Shown piece by piece: positions 40,598 through 53,297 of a stretch of 64,000 nucleotides of DNA (position 1 is the first letter of the stretch; the number at the start of each line of letters is the position of its first letter). The notes below the pieces were generated by a model. That model saw nothing but the letters and a program-made list of their open reading frames with translations, was not told the origin of the DNA and ran no database searches. The stretch comes from Sediminibacterium sp. Its GTDB lineage: Bacteria; Bacteroidota; Bacteroidia; Chitinophagales; Chitinophagaceae. The DNA is taken from assembly GCA_017537025.1 (NCBI GenBank), contig JAFWCB010000007.1, positions 1 to 64,000 of the forward strand, written 5' to 3'. The translations under genes and the position numbers were made by a program.

Positions 40598-42409
40598 TTG
40601 AAGCATCTATCGGCGATCAATCATTATTTCTGGAAATATAGAAAGCGTTTTTTTATAGGTATTTTCTTTGTTGTAGCTTCTAATTATTTTGCTGTATTGG
40701 CGCCTCAAATTACCGGATATGTTATCAATCAAGTTCAGCAACGCTTACCCGGTAGCAAGCCCATGCCTGCTGATCAAAGTCACGATACGATTGTAAACCA
40801 ATTCATCCTATTTATTGAAGGATCACATGTTAGTTTCGGTTGGTTGGTAGCTATTTGCAGCCTCGTCATTTTAGCTATTGCAGTAATACGAGGTATACTG
40901 ATGTTCTTTATGCGCCAAACAATTATTGTAATGAGTAGGCATATTGAATATGATCAAAAAAATCAAGTGTTCGAACAATATCAACGTTTAGATACTGCTT
41001 TCTATAAATCTCATAGTACCGGTGATTTGATGAATCGTATGGCGGAAGATATCAGTAGAGTGAGAATGTATACCGGTCCGGCTATTATGTATTTAATCAA
41101 TCTAATAACATTGATTGGTTTTTGTATTATTAATATGCTACGCAAGGATGTACAGCTTACTTTACTCGTATTATCTCCATTACCTATTTTAGCGATTACT
41201 ATTTATTGGGTTAATAGCATCATTAATAAGAAAAGTGAAATTATTCAAAGCAAGTTATCAGATCTTACCACCAATGCACAAGAATCGTATTCAGGTATAC
41301 GCGTTATTAAATCTTTTGTGCAAGAAAAAGCGATGATGGGCTTCTTTGATAAAAACAGCCGGGAATATAGAAACAATGCTATTGGTCTCGCTAAAGTTGA
41401 AGCACTGTATTTCCCCAGTATGACGCTACTCATTGGCATCAGTACCTTGCTAACAATATTTATCGGAGGCTTACAAGCATTGGAAAATCCTGCTAAAGTG
41501 GGCACTATTGTGGAGTTCGTGATCTATATCAATATGCTAACATTTCCGGTGAGTGCCATTGGGTGGACAGCCAGTATGATACAACGAGCGGCCGCTTCAC
41601 AGAAAAGATTGAATGAATTTTTAGATATAACGCCCGATATTCAGAATGTTCCTCTAGTAACAAAAGCACCCGTAAGCGGAGATATCATTTTCAATAATAT
41701 TTATTTCACTTATCAAAACACGGGTATTCAAGCAATTAAAGGCTTTACTTTAACCATTAAAAGAGGAGAAAAGATTTTGGTATTAGGAAAAACAGGAACC
41801 GGAAAAACAACCCTTGCCCAATTATTACTTCGATTTTATGAACCCGATTCCGGCACTATAAGCATTGGAGGAACGCCTGTTCAGGAGTTTGCTTTACAGG
41901 CTTTACGGTCTAGAATTAGCTATGTGCAGCAAGACATTCTCCTTTTTAGTGATACCGTTACTAATAATATCTTATTTGGAATGCCGGAAAAAACCGCCTT
42001 CGAAAAAGTAGAAAAAGCTGCAAAATTTGCCAGTGTTCATGGCGATATTTTGGGATTTGATCAGCAATATGAAACGATGATAGGGGAGCGCGGGGTAACC
42101 CTTAGTGGTGGACAAAAACAGCGGATATCCATAGCCCGGGCATTGATAAAAGAGCCGGAAATCATTGTGTTTGATGATTGTTTAAGTGCCGTTGATGCTA
42201 AAACAGAACTAAGTATTACCCGAAATTTAGATAGTTATTTGATGGATAAAACAGCCATTATTATAACCCATCGTATTTTAACCGGGTTTAATTTCGATCA
42301 AATTATTGTGCTGGCAGATGGGGCAATTGCTGAACAAGGGACCCATACGGAGCTGATGGAAAAAAATGGCTATTATGCTACTTTATTCCGCCAACAGCGG
42401 GAAGAATAG
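40598..42409 (+). CDS. ABC transporter, fused permease and ATPase (MsbA-like exporter)
   Basis: A 603-residue half-transporter. Six membrane helices and coupling loops lie in about 1-330. The ATPase domain (about 360-600) has Walker A GKTGTGKTT, the Q-loop, signature LSGGQKQR, Walker B IIVFDDCLSAVD and the H-loop IITHR. It probably exports lipids, peptides or drugs as a homodimer. I start at TTG 40598, giving MKHLSAINHYFWKY, the usual N-terminus of this Bacteroidota subfamily. The open frame extends upstream through tRNA-Ser, which cannot be coding. Confidence 0.92.
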   Translation: MKHLSAINHYFWKYRKRFFIGIFFVVASNYFAVLAPQITGYVINQVQQRLPGSKPMPADQSHDTIVNQFILFIEGSHVSFGWLVAICSLVILAIAVIRGILMFFMRQTIIVMSRHIEYDQKNQVFEQYQRLDTAFYKSHSTGDLMNRMAEDISRVRMYTGPAIMYLINLITLIGFCIINMLRKDVQLTLLVLSPLPILAITIYWVNSIINKKSEIIQSKLSDLTTNAQESYSGIRVIKSFVQEKAMMGFFDKNSREYRNNAIGLAKVEALYFPSMTLLIGISTLLTIFIGGLQALENPAKVGTIVEFVIYINMLTFPVSAIGWTASMIQRAAASQKRLNEFLDITPDIQNVPLVTKAPVSGDIIFNNIYFTYQNTGIQAIKGFTLTIKRGEKILVLGKTGTGKTTLAQLLLRFYEPDSGTISIGGTPVQEFALQALRSRISYVQQDILLFSDTVTNNILFGMPEKTAFEKVEKAAKFASVHGDILGFDQQYETMIGERGVTLSGGQKQRISIARALIKEPEIIVFDDCLSAVDAKTELSITRNLDSYLMDKTAIIITHRILTGFNFDQIIVLADGAIAEQGTHTELMEKNGYYATLFRQQREE

Positions 42410-42415
42410 CTGAAA

Positions 42416-42446
42416 TTTTGTGGATTGATAAACAATCCTATATTTG
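42416..42446 (+). promoter_or_regulatory. Promoter of the PUR-family gene
   Basis: TTTTG at 42416-42420 and TATATTTG at 42439-42446 are separated by 18 bases, a full Bacteroidota -33/-7 pair. The GTG start at 42483 follows an approximately 30-nt leader. Confidence 0.65.
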
Positions 42447-42482
42447 TAGCCGTTAACAAAGTTTTAACCAAAATTTTTTATT

Positions 42483-42920
42483 GTGGCGTACGAGAACAAC
42501 GACAAGAAAATGGAAAGTGTTTACAGCAACAGAATCCGTGCTGGAAAGAGGAGAACCTACTTTTTTGATGTGAGGGCTACCCGCGGCAACGATTATTATT
42601 TAACCATTACAGAAAGCCGTAAGCGCTTTGATAATAATGGGTATGATCGGCATAAAATTTTCCTTTATAAGGAAGATTTTAACAAGTTTATCAAAGCACT
42701 GGGAGAGGCCGTTGATTATGTTAAAACAGAATTAATGCCCGATTTCGATTTCGATGCGTTTAATCATGAGTATAATGATACTGAGGAAGGGGGTGAAGTT
42801 GAAACAGCTGTTGAAAGTACTGCTGAACCTGTTTCTGTTGCACCAGCACCTGCGCCTGAATCTTCCGTAAACACACCTATCGTGAACGATACCGCTACCG
42901 AAGAAGTAGATAAATGGTAG
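42483..42920 (+). CDS. PUR-family DNA/RNA-binding protein (DUF3276)
   Basis: A 145-residue protein. Residues about 10-95 form a PUR-alpha-like domain (SVYSNRIRAGKRRTYFFDVRATRGNDYYLTITES, then KIFLYKEDFNKFIKAL), found throughout Bacteroidota as DUF3276. The C-terminal 50 residues are acidic and Ala/Pro-rich, and probably disordered. PUR proteins bind single-stranded purine-rich nucleic acids, and Bacteroidota members have been linked to RNA or DNA regulation. The start is GTG 42483. A hairpin terminator shared with hppA follows. Confidence 0.88.
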   Translation: MAYENNDKKMESVYSNRIRAGKRRTYFFDVRATRGNDYYLTITESRKRFDNNGYDRHKIFLYKEDFNKFIKALGEAVDYVKTELMPDFDFDAFNHEYNDTEEGGEVETAVESTAEPVSVAPAPAPESSVNTPIVNDTATEEVDKW

Positions 42921-42950
42921 TTCATAAGCAAACAAAACTTACTGCAAATA

Positions 42951-42981
42951 AAAAACCCTCAACTTATTGTTGGGGGTTTTT
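42951..42981. terminator. Bidirectional terminator between PUR-family gene and hppA
   Basis: AAAAACCCTCAAC pairs with GTTGGGGGTTTTT (one G-T wobble) across a TTATT loop. Both sides end in A or T runs, so it serves both convergent genes. Confidence 0.85.
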
Positions 42982-42999
42982 CTTTATGTGTATTTTCAG

Positions 43000-45420
43000 C
43001 TATTTTTTCGTTTCAGAGATATTGATATTTACTTTTTGGTTTCCAGCTTCTTTAAAATATTTCTCATACTTTTTGAATACTTCATCAGTTTGTACTGCTC
43101 CATTAATGATGATTTTACCATCTTTAATTTCGATAGAAGTATTGTTAGGGTCGGAAACTAATCCATCAGCCTTTAACGCATCAGCCAAATTTTTTAATTC
43201 AGCATCAGTACCGGTAATAGTTAAAGAAGTAGAACTAGTATCATTTTTTGCCTCGCCTACTTTTATTTCAATTTTTTTCTCTACGATACCCTTTGCTGCT
43301 TCAGTTTTGTGAACCTGCGCAAGGGTAGGAGCCACAACTAAAGAAACGATAGACATTAATTTGATCAAGATATTCATAGAAGGACCGGAAGTATCTTTAA
43401 AAGGATCACCTACAGTATCTCCTGTTACAGAAGCTTTATGTGGTTCTGATTTTTTATAATATATCTCCCCATTAATTTCAACCCCTTTTTCAAAAGATTT
43501 CTTAGCATTATCCCAAGCTCCGCCTGCATTATTTTGGAACATACCCATCAATACCCCGCTAACAGTAGCACCGGCTAAAAAACCTCCCAGTGCTTCAGGA
43601 CCTAATAAAAATCCAATGATAAGCGGAGAAATAATGGCGATAGCACCCGGCAACATCATTTTTTTGATGGAGGCTTCTGTAGAAATGGCTACGCATTTAT
43701 CGTATTCAGGTTTACCCGTACCTTCCATAATACCGGCTATGGTGCGGAATTGGCGACGTACTTCTTCTACCATAGCCATTGCTGCTTCACCTACTGCGCG
43801 AATAGCTAATGAAGAGAAGATAAAAGGAATCATTCCACCAACAAATAAAGAAGCCAATACTTTAGCTTTATAAATATCAATTCCTTTAATACCTGCCACA
43901 CCTACAAAAGCTGCAAATAATGCTAGAGACGTTAAAGCAGCTGAAGCAATAGCAAAGCCTTTACCTGTGGCAGCGGTAGTATTACCTACTGCATCCAGTA
44001 CATCTGTTTTTTCCCGTACTTCTTTTGGCAATTCACTCATTTCAGCAATACCGCCTGCGTTATCAGCAATAGGGCCAAACGCATCAATAGCTAATTGCAT
44101 AGCTGTTGTTGCCATCATACCTGCAGCAGCAATCGCAACACCATATAATCCGGCACACTCATAAGAACCCCAAATACCACCTGCTAATACAAGGATGGGT
44201 AAAAAGGTAGATTCCATACCAACTGCTAAACCACCAATTACGTTAGTAGCATGGCCGGTAGAAGATTGGCGGATGATACTTAACACAGGTCGTTTACCCA
44301 TGGCGGTATAATACTCGGTAATAATACTCATTAATGTTCCTACCACTAACCCAACTACAATAGCACCGAATACACCATTACGTGTAAATTCACTATCACG
44401 TAGCAGCATAGTTTCAGGAAGAATATAATATACTAAACCCGCACAAGCACCTGCCGTTAGTATAATAGAACCCCAGTTACCCATGTTAAGGGCTTTCTGA
44501 ACGGTAGCTGTATTGATACCGGCATTATCACTGATACGAACAAATAAAGTTCCGATTATGGAGAAAATAATACCAACACCGGCAATTAACATAGGTAACA
44601 AAATCGGGGCAAATCCACCAAAATTATCTACCGAATGCGTTTCTTGTCCAAGTACCATCGTTGCTAATACGGTAGCTACATAAGAACCAAATAAATCGGC
44701 ACCCATACCTGCCACATCACCCACATTATCACCCACATTATCGGCAATAGTAGCCGGGTTTCTGGGATCATCTTCGGGAATACCTGCTTCCACTTTACCT
44801 ACTAGATCGGCACCTACATCGGCGGCTTTGGTATAGATACCACCACCTACACGTGCAAACAGGGCAATAGATTCAGCACCTAAGGAAAAACCTGTTAATA
44901 CCTCAATGGTTTTAAGCATTTCGGCAGAATCGGCAGCTGCTCCCGGAGCAAATACTTGTTTTAAAATTAAGAATACGGCGCCCAAGCCCAGTACCGCTAA
45001 ACCCGATACACCTAAGCCCATAACTGCACCACCGGTAAAAGAAACATTCAAAGCTTTTGATAAGCTTGTTCTCGCAGCTTGTGCAGTTCTTACATTCGCT
45101 TTAGTAGCGATACTCATACCGATATAACCGGCAACTGCACTACATACTGCTCCAAATACAAAAGAAATAGCAATACTCCAATGAGAATGTGGATTGCTAT
45201 TAGCCATTACCCCTAATAATAGGGCAACAATAGCAACAAAATATCCGAGTATTTTCCATTCTGCTTTTAAGAAAGCCATGGCACCTTCAGCAATATAATT
45301 GCTGATTTCTTTCATACGGTCGTTACCCGCATCTTGTTTGGCTACCCAACCAAACTTAATAAAAGTGTAAATCAATCCTAGAATTCCCATCGCGGGAACG
45401 GCATAAAACAAATTGTTCAT
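43000..45420 (-). CDS. hppA: Membrane-bound K+-stimulated ion-translocating pyrophosphatase with C-terminal extension
   Basis: An 806-residue integral membrane enzyme that couples pyrophosphate hydrolysis to H+ or Na+ pumping. Substrate-binding segments are [20 protein letters not shown] and [19 protein letters not shown], plus [12 protein letters not shown] near the last active-site aspartates. Alanine in [10 protein letters not shown] (where K+-independent enzymes have lysine) marks the K+-dependent class. The pump core ends near the IVSLVVAP helix. About 95 extra residues follow, ending in a hydrophilic region with [18 protein letters not shown], which is unusual. I take ATG 45420; a TTG two codons earlier is possible. 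The terminator is shared with the PUR gene. Confidence 0.94.
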   Translation of the reverse strand: MNNLFYAVPAMGILGLIYTFIKFGWVAKQDAGNDRMKEISNYIAEGAMAFLKAEWKILGYFVAIVALLLGVMANSNPHSHWSIAISFVFGAVCSAVAGYIGMSIATKANVRTAQAARTSLSKALNVSFTGGAVMGLGVSGLAVLGLGAVFLILKQVFAPGAAADSAEMLKTIEVLTGFSLGAESIALFARVGGGIYTKAADVGADLVGKVEAGIPEDDPRNPATIADNVGDNVGDVAGMGADLFGSYVATVLATMVLGQETHSVDNFGGFAPILLPMLIAGVGIIFSIIGTLFVRISDNAGINTATVQKALNMGNWGSIILTAGACAGLVYYILPETMLLRDSEFTRNGVFGAIVVGLVVGTLMSIITEYYTAMGKRPVLSIIRQSSTGHATNVIGGLAVGMESTFLPILVLAGGIWGSYECAGLYGVAIAAAGMMATTAMQLAIDAFGPIADNAGGIAEMSELPKEVREKTDVLDAVGNTTAATGKGFAIASAALTSLALFAAFVGVAGIKGIDIYKAKVLASLFVGGMIPFIFSSLAIRAVGEAAMAMVEEVRRQFRTIAGIMEGTGKPEYDKCVAISTEASIKKMMLPGAIAIISPLIIGFLLGPEALGGFLAGATVSGVLMGMFQNNAGGAWDNAKKSFEKGVEINGEIYYKKSEPHKASVTGDTVGDPFKDTSGPSMNILIKLMSIVSLVVAPTLAQVHKTEAAKGIVEKKIEIKVGEAKNDTSSTSLTITGTDAELKNLADALKADGLVSDPNNTSIEIKDGKIIINGAVQTDEVFKKYEKYFKEAGNQKVNINISETKK

Positions 45421-45456
45421 AAGCAATTGTTCAAATAATTAATTAGTCAAGTTTCG

Positions 45457-45477
45457 CAAAAATAGGGTTTAAACCCT
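45457..45477 (-). promoter_or_regulatory. hppA -7 box overlapping a 14-bp palindrome
   Basis: On the minus strand TATTTTTG (45464-45457) is a -7 box 36 bases before the start. It touches the perfect palindrome AGGGTTTAAACCCT (45464-45477). This could be an operator, although palindromes of this size occur by chance. Confidence 0.4.
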
Positions 45478-45513
45478 TTGAGTGGCTATAAAAACGATGG
45501 ATTAAAGCTTTTA

Positions 45514-46731
45514 TTATTCCTCCATGCCTGTAGTATCTACTCTACCGGTAAAAACACTGCTCATTTTACCGGCCGACCAGATATTCCGGTTAAACTTGTT
45601 TCCAAGTACAATAACAGTAGCCGTATCGGCAATTAATCTTCTAAAAACAGTATTATTACCATGCCACCAACCGTTATGATAAACAATTGTAGGGTTGGGA
45701 GGATCTATAACCAAATGCCATCCAAGTCCATAATTACGGATTCCACGGGTTTCATTACTTTGGGGTTCGATCGACAAAGCAAAGGTTTCAGGTTTTATGA
45801 AAGTACCCTGATACAGGGCTCGATCCCATATTAATAGGTCTCTTACGGTGCTATAAACGTTTTTATCGCCATAGATACAATCTAATTTTTCGAGCTTGAA
45901 GGGCGATTTATTATAATTATATGAGGGTACATAATTGGCCGTATCTTTTAGGGAGAACACATAACTATGCTGCATTCCTAATGGCGTAAAAACACTGTCT
46001 TTAAGATACTGGGGATAGGTTTGTCCAGTTATTTTTTCAATAATTAATGCGAGTAGTGCGTAATTGGTATTACAGTAATGGTATCTTTTATTAGGCTGCG
46101 ATTCAAGTGGGGGTTGTATTTGATTGAGGTACTTCAATACATCGGCATTTGTACTTAAGCCTGTTACCGATATCGGATCTGTTATATAACTAGTACGTTT
46201 CACCCACTTACCTCGCCGATTTTTCCTACGGGTTACAATGGCTCTGGTACCCGACATAAAATGGTCGTATTTTGGTAATCCGCTTCTATGCGATAGTAAA
46301 TTTTTAATCGTGATAGAAGTATATGGGAATCCGCTTAAGTACTTGTATACCGGATCTTCCAAACTAATTCGCCCCTGCTCCATGAGTCGTAAAATCGTCA
46401 TGGCTGTAAATGTTTTTGAAATAGAGGCTAAATGAAAAGGAGTGGTGGGTGTTATGGGTTCTTTGGTTTTAAAATTAATATCTCCACGGTAGTCTTCAAA
46501 TACAATTTCCCCATTTTTAGCAAATAAAATAGCCCCGTTAAAGCCTGATCTGAGTAGTTGTTTTTCATATAAAGGGCGGATAGCATCTGCATAATAAGCT
46601 TTTGCTTTTTCGCTCAAGGAACTAAACTGAACTTTTTGACCGATAATAGTGGTATCAGATTGCTTAGGAGAAGAGGCACCACAAGCCATCAACAAAAACG
46701 ATAGTAGGTGAATAATCATCGAACGCTGCAT
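45514..46731 (-). CDS. Lipoprotein serine hydrolase, beta-lactamase class C/PBP4* family
   Basis: A 405-residue predicted lipoprotein (start ATG 46731). It has a lipobox LLMAC (Cys17), the nucleophile S103-I-S-K106 in HLASISKTF, Y219-C-N221 as the second motif and YHNGWWHGN near the C-terminus as the third. Members act as D-alanyl-D-alanine carboxypeptidases, esterases or peptidases. The precise substrate is unknown. The longer frame to 46839 would nearly meet serA and lacks a signal. It is divergent from serA. Confidence 0.87.
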   Translation of the reverse strand: MQRSMIIHLLSFLLMACGASSPKQSDTTIIGQKVQFSSLSEKAKAYYADAIRPLYEKQLLRSGFNGAILFAKNGEIVFEDYRGDINFKTKEPITPTTPFHLASISKTFTAMTILRLMEQGRISLEDPVYKYLSGFPYTSITIKNLLSHRSGLPKYDHFMSGTRAIVTRRKNRRGKWVKRTSYITDPISVTGLSTNADVLKYLNQIQPPLESQPNKRYHYCNTNYALLALIIEKITGQTYPQYLKDSVFTPLGMQHSYVFSLKDTANYVPSYNYNKSPFKLEKLDCIYGDKNVYSTVRDLLIWDRALYQGTFIKPETFALSIEPQSNETRGIRNYGLGWHLVIDPPNPTIVYHNGWWHGNNTVFRRLIADTATVIVLGNKFNRNIWSAGKMSSVFTGRVDTTGMEE

Positions 46732-46841
46732 TAATCTTACATTGTGAAAAACGACAAAGATAATGGCAGCCAATAGCATAGCCAACCGTCGTGGAAAACT
46801 AAGCAAAGGTTGTGAATACAATAAACACTTAATTTGCAACT

Positions 46842-48080
46842 ATGAGCAAAGAGGCAATCACCAGTTATCCCAAAGAAAAAATAAATATTCTTTTTCTGGA
46901 GAATATCAGTGAAAAAGCAGTACAGCAATTCAAGCAGAATGGGTATACCAATGTAAAAAAAATAAGTGGTGCTTTATCTGAAGAAGATTTAATAAAAGCT
47001 GTTAAAGATGTACACTTATTAGGTATTCGCTCCAAAACCATCATTACAGAAAAAGTGTTGGAGGCCGCAAAAAAATTACAGGCCATCGGCTGCTTTTGTA
47101 TTGGTGTTAATCAAGTTGATCTGCAAGCTGCTACCAAAGCGGGTATTGCTGTTTTTAATGCTCCGTATAGTAACACACGCAGTGTAGCAGAATTAGTAAT
47201 TGGGGCAGCAGTAATGCTTATCAGGAGAATACCGGATAAAAACAAAGCAGCGCATGATGGTATATGGATGAAGGAGGCAAAAGGAAGTTTTGAATTACGC
47301 GGTAAAACAATTGGTTTGATTGGTTATGGAAATATCGGTTCTCAGGTAAGTGTATTGGCTGAGGCTTTGGGGATGAAAGTATTATTTTATGATACAGAAA
47401 CGAAGCTGCCATTGGGTAATGCTACCGCTGCAAAAAATATGAAAGAAGTATTACAACAAGCAGATATTATTTCTTTACATGTTCCCGAAACGGATCAAAC
47501 AAAAAACCTGATTAATAAGGCGGCTATTAAACAGATGAAACAAGGTGCCATTTTAATAAATTATGCGAGGGGAGAAGTAGTTGATTTAAAAGCACTCGCA
47601 ATTGCCTTACAGGAAGAACATGTAAGTGGTGCTGCTATTGATGTTTTTCCCTGGGAGCCTGAAAAAAATGGGGATCGTTTTGAAAATCCTTTACAGGGTT
47701 TAAAGAATGTATTACTCACCCCTCATATTGGTGGATCAACAGAAGAGGCACAACAAAATATTGGAGAAGATGTAAGTATCAAATTATTCCAATACCTGGA
47801 GCGTGGTATTACAAATGGCTCACATACGGTACCTTCCATTGCTTTACCACCGATTGAAGGAGCACATCGCATTTTACATACCCATCATAATGTACCGGGG
47901 GTATTAAGTGCCATAAATACTGCCTTATCTAAGAACAATATCAATATAGTTGGACAATACCTCAAAACCAACGACAGTATTGGATATGTGGTTTTAGATA
48001 TTGATAAAAAACTCTCGAAACAAGCATTGGAATTATTACGCGAAGTGAAGCATACGATTAAAGTGAGGATGCTGTATTAG
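46842..48080 (+). CDS. serA: D-3-phosphoglycerate dehydrogenase with ACT domain
   Basis: A 412-residue type SerA. The catalytic domain flanks an NAD-binding Rossmann fold with GLIGYGNIGSQVS (about 153-165). Catalytic residues are in NYARGEVVD (Arg), the middle acidic residue is in AIDVFPWEPE, and the His is in LTPHIGGSTEEA. The C-terminal ACT domain (about 335-412: HHNVPGVLSAINTAL) senses serine for feedback control. It makes 3-phosphohydroxypyruvate, the first step of serine synthesis. The length matches the E. coli type. Confidence 0.95.
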   Translation: MSKEAITSYPKEKINILFLENISEKAVQQFKQNGYTNVKKISGALSEEDLIKAVKDVHLLGIRSKTIITEKVLEAAKKLQAIGCFCIGVNQVDLQAATKAGIAVFNAPYSNTRSVAELVIGAAVMLIRRIPDKNKAAHDGIWMKEAKGSFELRGKTIGLIGYGNIGSQVSVLAEALGMKVLFYDTETKLPLGNATAAKNMKEVLQQADIISLHVPETDQTKNLINKAAIKQMKQGAILINYARGEVVDLKALAIALQEEHVSGAAIDVFPWEPEKNGDRFENPLQGLKNVLLTPHIGGSTEEAQQNIGEDVSIKLFQYLERGITNGSHTVPSIALPPIEGAHRILHTHHNVPGVLSAINTALSKNNINIVGQYLKTNDSIGYVVLDIDKKLSKQALELLREVKHTIKVRMLY

Positions 48081-48131
48081 GGGGTAAGGGGTAGGGTGTA
48101 AGGTATAGGGGATAGGGAATAGTAGATAGGG
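48081..48131. repeat. TATAGG/GGGTAAGG-type degenerate repeat
   Basis: GGGGTAAGGGGTAGGGTGTAAGG and GTATAGGGGATAGGG units fill the gap between convergent serA and cutC. A complementary arm is weaker here than at the other sites. Confidence 0.55.
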
Positions 48132-48863
48132 TTAGGCGGAGGCTGAGCGAAGTCGAAGCCGAAGCAATTTTATTTCCTCCACATCTACAAAATCAAGATC
48201 ATAGTCTTCGGGGATATTTTCATTTTTGTAGGTTGAAGAAGAAGCAACCCTTATGCGTGCGGATGTATGTACTTCTTTTACATTGGTCGCAGCAAGAATA
48301 TCACCTACATTTTTACTATTCAATCCACTTCCGGGCATGATTATGATTCGATCGGCCGCTGCATCAACCAGTTCTTTTACAAGGGCTAAACCCGATGTTA
48401 CTTTGGGTTGTTGTCCGCTTGTTAATAATCTGGTGCATCCGCACTCAATAATAGTTTCCAGTGCTTGTAAGGGTTCAATACATCTATCGAAAGCTCTATG
48501 AAAAGTTACTTCTAAAGGATAAGCAAGATCAACCAGCCGGGCTGTATTTTCTTTATCGATAGATCCATCTTGATCTAATAAGCCGAAAACAACTCCTTCA
48601 AACCCTAATTCTTTGCTGAGTAAAATATCTTTTTTGATGATTTCAATTTCATCTACTGAGTGAAAGTAATCGCCACCACGCGGACGAATCATCGGAAAAA
48701 CAGGGATACTAATTTTTTCACGGATCGTTTTTAAATAGCCATAGGAAGGTGTTGTTCCGCCATTGCTATAGTTTTCACATAATTCAAGTCTGTTTGCACC
48801 CGCTTTTTCTGCAGCGATAGCGGTAGCCACATTGAATACACATATTTCTAATAATCTGCTCAT
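48132..48863 (-). CDS. cutC: CutC family protein
   Basis: A 243-residue TIM-barrel protein with the CutC signatures LEICVFNVATAIAAEKAGANRLELCENY and FHRAFDRC, and the PGSGLN strand. CutC was first linked to copper homeostasis, but its molecular function remains debated and many Bacteroidota copies sit beside glycan genes. Here it ends 2 bases from the glycosylasparaginase gene. The last codons (LRLRLRSASA) are encoded by a dispersed repeat (48141-48160). Confidence 0.92.
   Translation of the reverse strand: MSRLLEICVFNVATAIAAEKAGANRLELCENYSNGGTTPSYGYLKTIREKISIPVFPMIRPRGGDYFHSVDEIEIIKKDILLSKELGFEGVVFGLLDQDGSIDKENTARLVDLAYPLEVTFHRAFDRCIEPLQALETIIECGCTRLLTSGQQPKVTSGLALVKELVDAAADRIIIMPGSGLNSKNVGDILAATNVKEVHTSARIRVASSSTYKNENIPEDYDLDFVDVEEIKLLRLRLRSASA
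48141..48160. repeat. 20-bp palindromic repeat inside the 3' end of cutC
   Basis: GGCTGAGCGAAGTCGAAGCC is an imperfect palindrome of a kind widely dispersed in Bacteroidota genomes. It encodes part of the C-terminal RSASA tail of CutC. Confidence 0.55.
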
Positions 48864-48864
48864 C

Positions 48865-49881
48865 TTATATTAAAAATTTTGCATTGATCAATCTATTTTT
48901 TCCATTGGCATCACAAACAGCATAACTAAATCCTTTTTGTAATGCATAAGCGCCCACTTCACCTGTTTTACTGATAGCAATGATGGCAGCTTGAATATCT
49001 TTTGCTTTACTACCTTTTATTTTCAATAATTTTTCTAACACTTTTTTACAAGCATCTTCCGGTGAAAAACCTTGTTGCATATAAGTAACCGTGCTATGGG
49101 CACCCGCAACACGGATGATGTCTTCTCCTTGTCCGGTTGCTACCGCAGCTCCTATTTCATTATCTACATATAATCCTGCTCCAATGATAGGGGAGTCGCC
49201 TATTCTACCCCGCATTTTGAAACCCATGCCGCTAGTGGTACAGCTACCGCTTAAATTACCGGCTGCATCAAGGGCGATCATGCCAATAGTATCATGATTA
49301 AAAGAACCATCTGATAATTTCTCAGGAGCAGCAATCTGTTTGTTTTCGATATTTATTACCGGTTTGTACTCCGTTTTTTTTAACCATTGCTCATATTCTT
49401 TTTTCGCCTCTTTGGAGAGTTCCTGCTTTTCTAATGGGATACCTTGAGATACAGCAAATTGCTGAGCGCCTTCTCCGGCAAGCATTACATGTGGCGTTTT
49501 TTCCATCACCAATCTGGCTACATGAATAGGGTGCTTGATTCTTTCTAAAAATACTACAGATCCGCAATTGAAGTTTTCATCCATAATACAGGCATCGAGT
49601 GTTACCTTACCATCCCTATCCGGGTTAGCACCTAATCCAACGCAACAATTGCGTTCTGCTTCGGTAACCATAACCCCCTTTTCTACAGCATCAAGTGCAC
49701 GACCGTTTTGTTGTAAAATTTCCCATGCAGCTATATTTGCCCGAATGCCCGCATCCCAAGTAGAAATAACAATCGGCTTTTGTAATATTTCGTTGGAAGC
49801 TTTACCACTAAAGGGTTTCATGATCATGGATCCTAATCCCAATGAACTCAGCTGCAGAAATTTTCTTCTATCTTTTTTCAA
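48865..49881 (-). CDS. Tat-exported glycosylasparaginase (N4-(beta-GlcNAc)-L-asparaginase)
   Basis: A 338-residue Ntn-hydrolase. The autocleavage Asp-Thr pair is in NHDTIGM (T198 becomes the nucleophile), followed by SGMGFKMRGRIGDSPIIGAG and ATGQGEDIIR. The mature enzyme cleaves GlcNAc-asparagine from glycopeptides or acts as an asparaginase. I place the start at TTG 49881, which yields KKDRRKFLQLSSLG, a twin-arginine signal. The longer frame overlaps the divergent kinase gene. It clusters with CutC, an amino-sugar kinase and GH109, which supports glycoprotein breakdown. Confidence 0.88.
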   Translation of the reverse strand: MKKDRRKFLQLSSLGLGSMIMKPFSGKASNEILQKPIVISTWDAGIRANIAAWEILQQNGRALDAVEKGVMVTEAERNCCVGLGANPDRDGKVTLDACIMDENFNCGSVVFLERIKHPIHVARLVMEKTPHVMLAGEGAQQFAVSQGIPLEKQELSKEAKKEYEQWLKKTEYKPVINIENKQIAAPEKLSDGSFNHDTIGMIALDAAGNLSGSCTTSGMGFKMRGRIGDSPIIGAGLYVDNEIGAAVATGQGEDIIRVAGAHSTVTYMQQGFSPEDACKKVLEKLLKIKGSKAKDIQAAIIAISKTGEVGAYALQKGFSYAVCDANGKNRLINAKFLI

Positions 49882-49925
49882 AATATAAAGTTTGTGTATC
49901 GAATGTATGAATTGTATTACATTTA

Positions 49926-52516
<2,591 letters not shown>

Positions 52517-53206
52517 TTAAATAATCTTATAGTGCTTTAATATAAGGGTAGCAATTATTCCACCAATGACAGTAGAAATCAATGGGTTTTTAGATATTAT
52601 GTTCCAACAAAAAACTATCATTTTAGAAATGGTAATTGTTGGATGTATTTTATTTGGTTGGTATTGCGGTTTTTCAGCAGGTAAACGTTCTACTTCACGC
52701 AACAAATCTTGAACAAATACCGTTTTTATAGATTCTAAATCACACCCTGCTATTCTATATTTTTCCCATATTTCATTGTAAATAGTTGGGTATTTAGATT
52801 TCATCAAATTGATGATAGTTGTATCGTAATCTTTGAAAATTTCTTTATAAAATCCAATCCATTTTAATGTTCCTTCATTTAAACTATAAAAACGCTCTCC
52901 GTCATCTGTTATGTTTAAAGTGTGAAACTTTCCATTTGTTGTTTCTAAATAATTTCTTGAATGTAAATCCCCTAATGCTTTTTTTATCTCATCTAAAGAA
53001 AATATCCCTCTATATAAGTATTTAAAATAATTATGAAATTCATCGGTATTAAATTCTTTACGAAAATGATATTCTTTTAAAATTAGATATTCTAAATCTA
53101 ACATTGTGAGAGTATTAATTTGCTCGTTTCCCTCGCTATCCTTTTCTTTTTTTTCTTTAAACCCTTTCTGCCATCCCGTGCTGAAAATGCTGTAAGAAAT
53201 TACCAT
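52517..53206 (-). CDS. Hypothetical protein with predicted winged-helix region and C-terminal membrane anchor
   Basis: A 229-residue protein, not recognised. The middle (about 35-120: LEYLILKEYHFRKEFNTDEFHNYF, then LDEIKKALGDLHSRNYLETTNGKFHTLNITDDGERF) has a winged-helix-like layout of three helices and a beta hairpin. The C-terminal 25 residues (ISTVIGGIIATLILKHYKII) form a membrane helix, so it may be a membrane-tethered sensor or defence-type protein. The N-terminal start is uncertain; Met35 (53104) would also be reasonable. Composition is AT-rich, and it is flanked by direct repeats. Confidence 0.55.
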   Translation of the reverse strand: MVISYSIFSTGWQKGFKEKKEKDSEGNEQINTLTMLDLEYLILKEYHFRKEFNTDEFHNYFKYLYRGIFSLDEIKKALGDLHSRNYLETTNGKFHTLNITDDGERFYSLNEGTLKWIGFYKEIFKDYDTTIINLMKSKYPTIYNEIWEKYRIAGCDLESIKTVFVQDLLREVERLPAEKPQYQPNKIHPTITISKMIVFCWNIISKNPLISTVIGGIIATLILKHYKII

Positions 53207-53297
53207 TTTCGCACCACAGCCCTACCACACTTAGACATAATATTCAGTTATAATAAACGTGTATTAACCTTTAGTGTGTCCGCAAGAACGGACAGGG

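Noticed and set aside
43616..45127. Several plus-strand frames opposite hppA.
   Set aside because: hppA is unmistakable. These are antisense shadows rich in Ala/Ile from membrane-helix codons.
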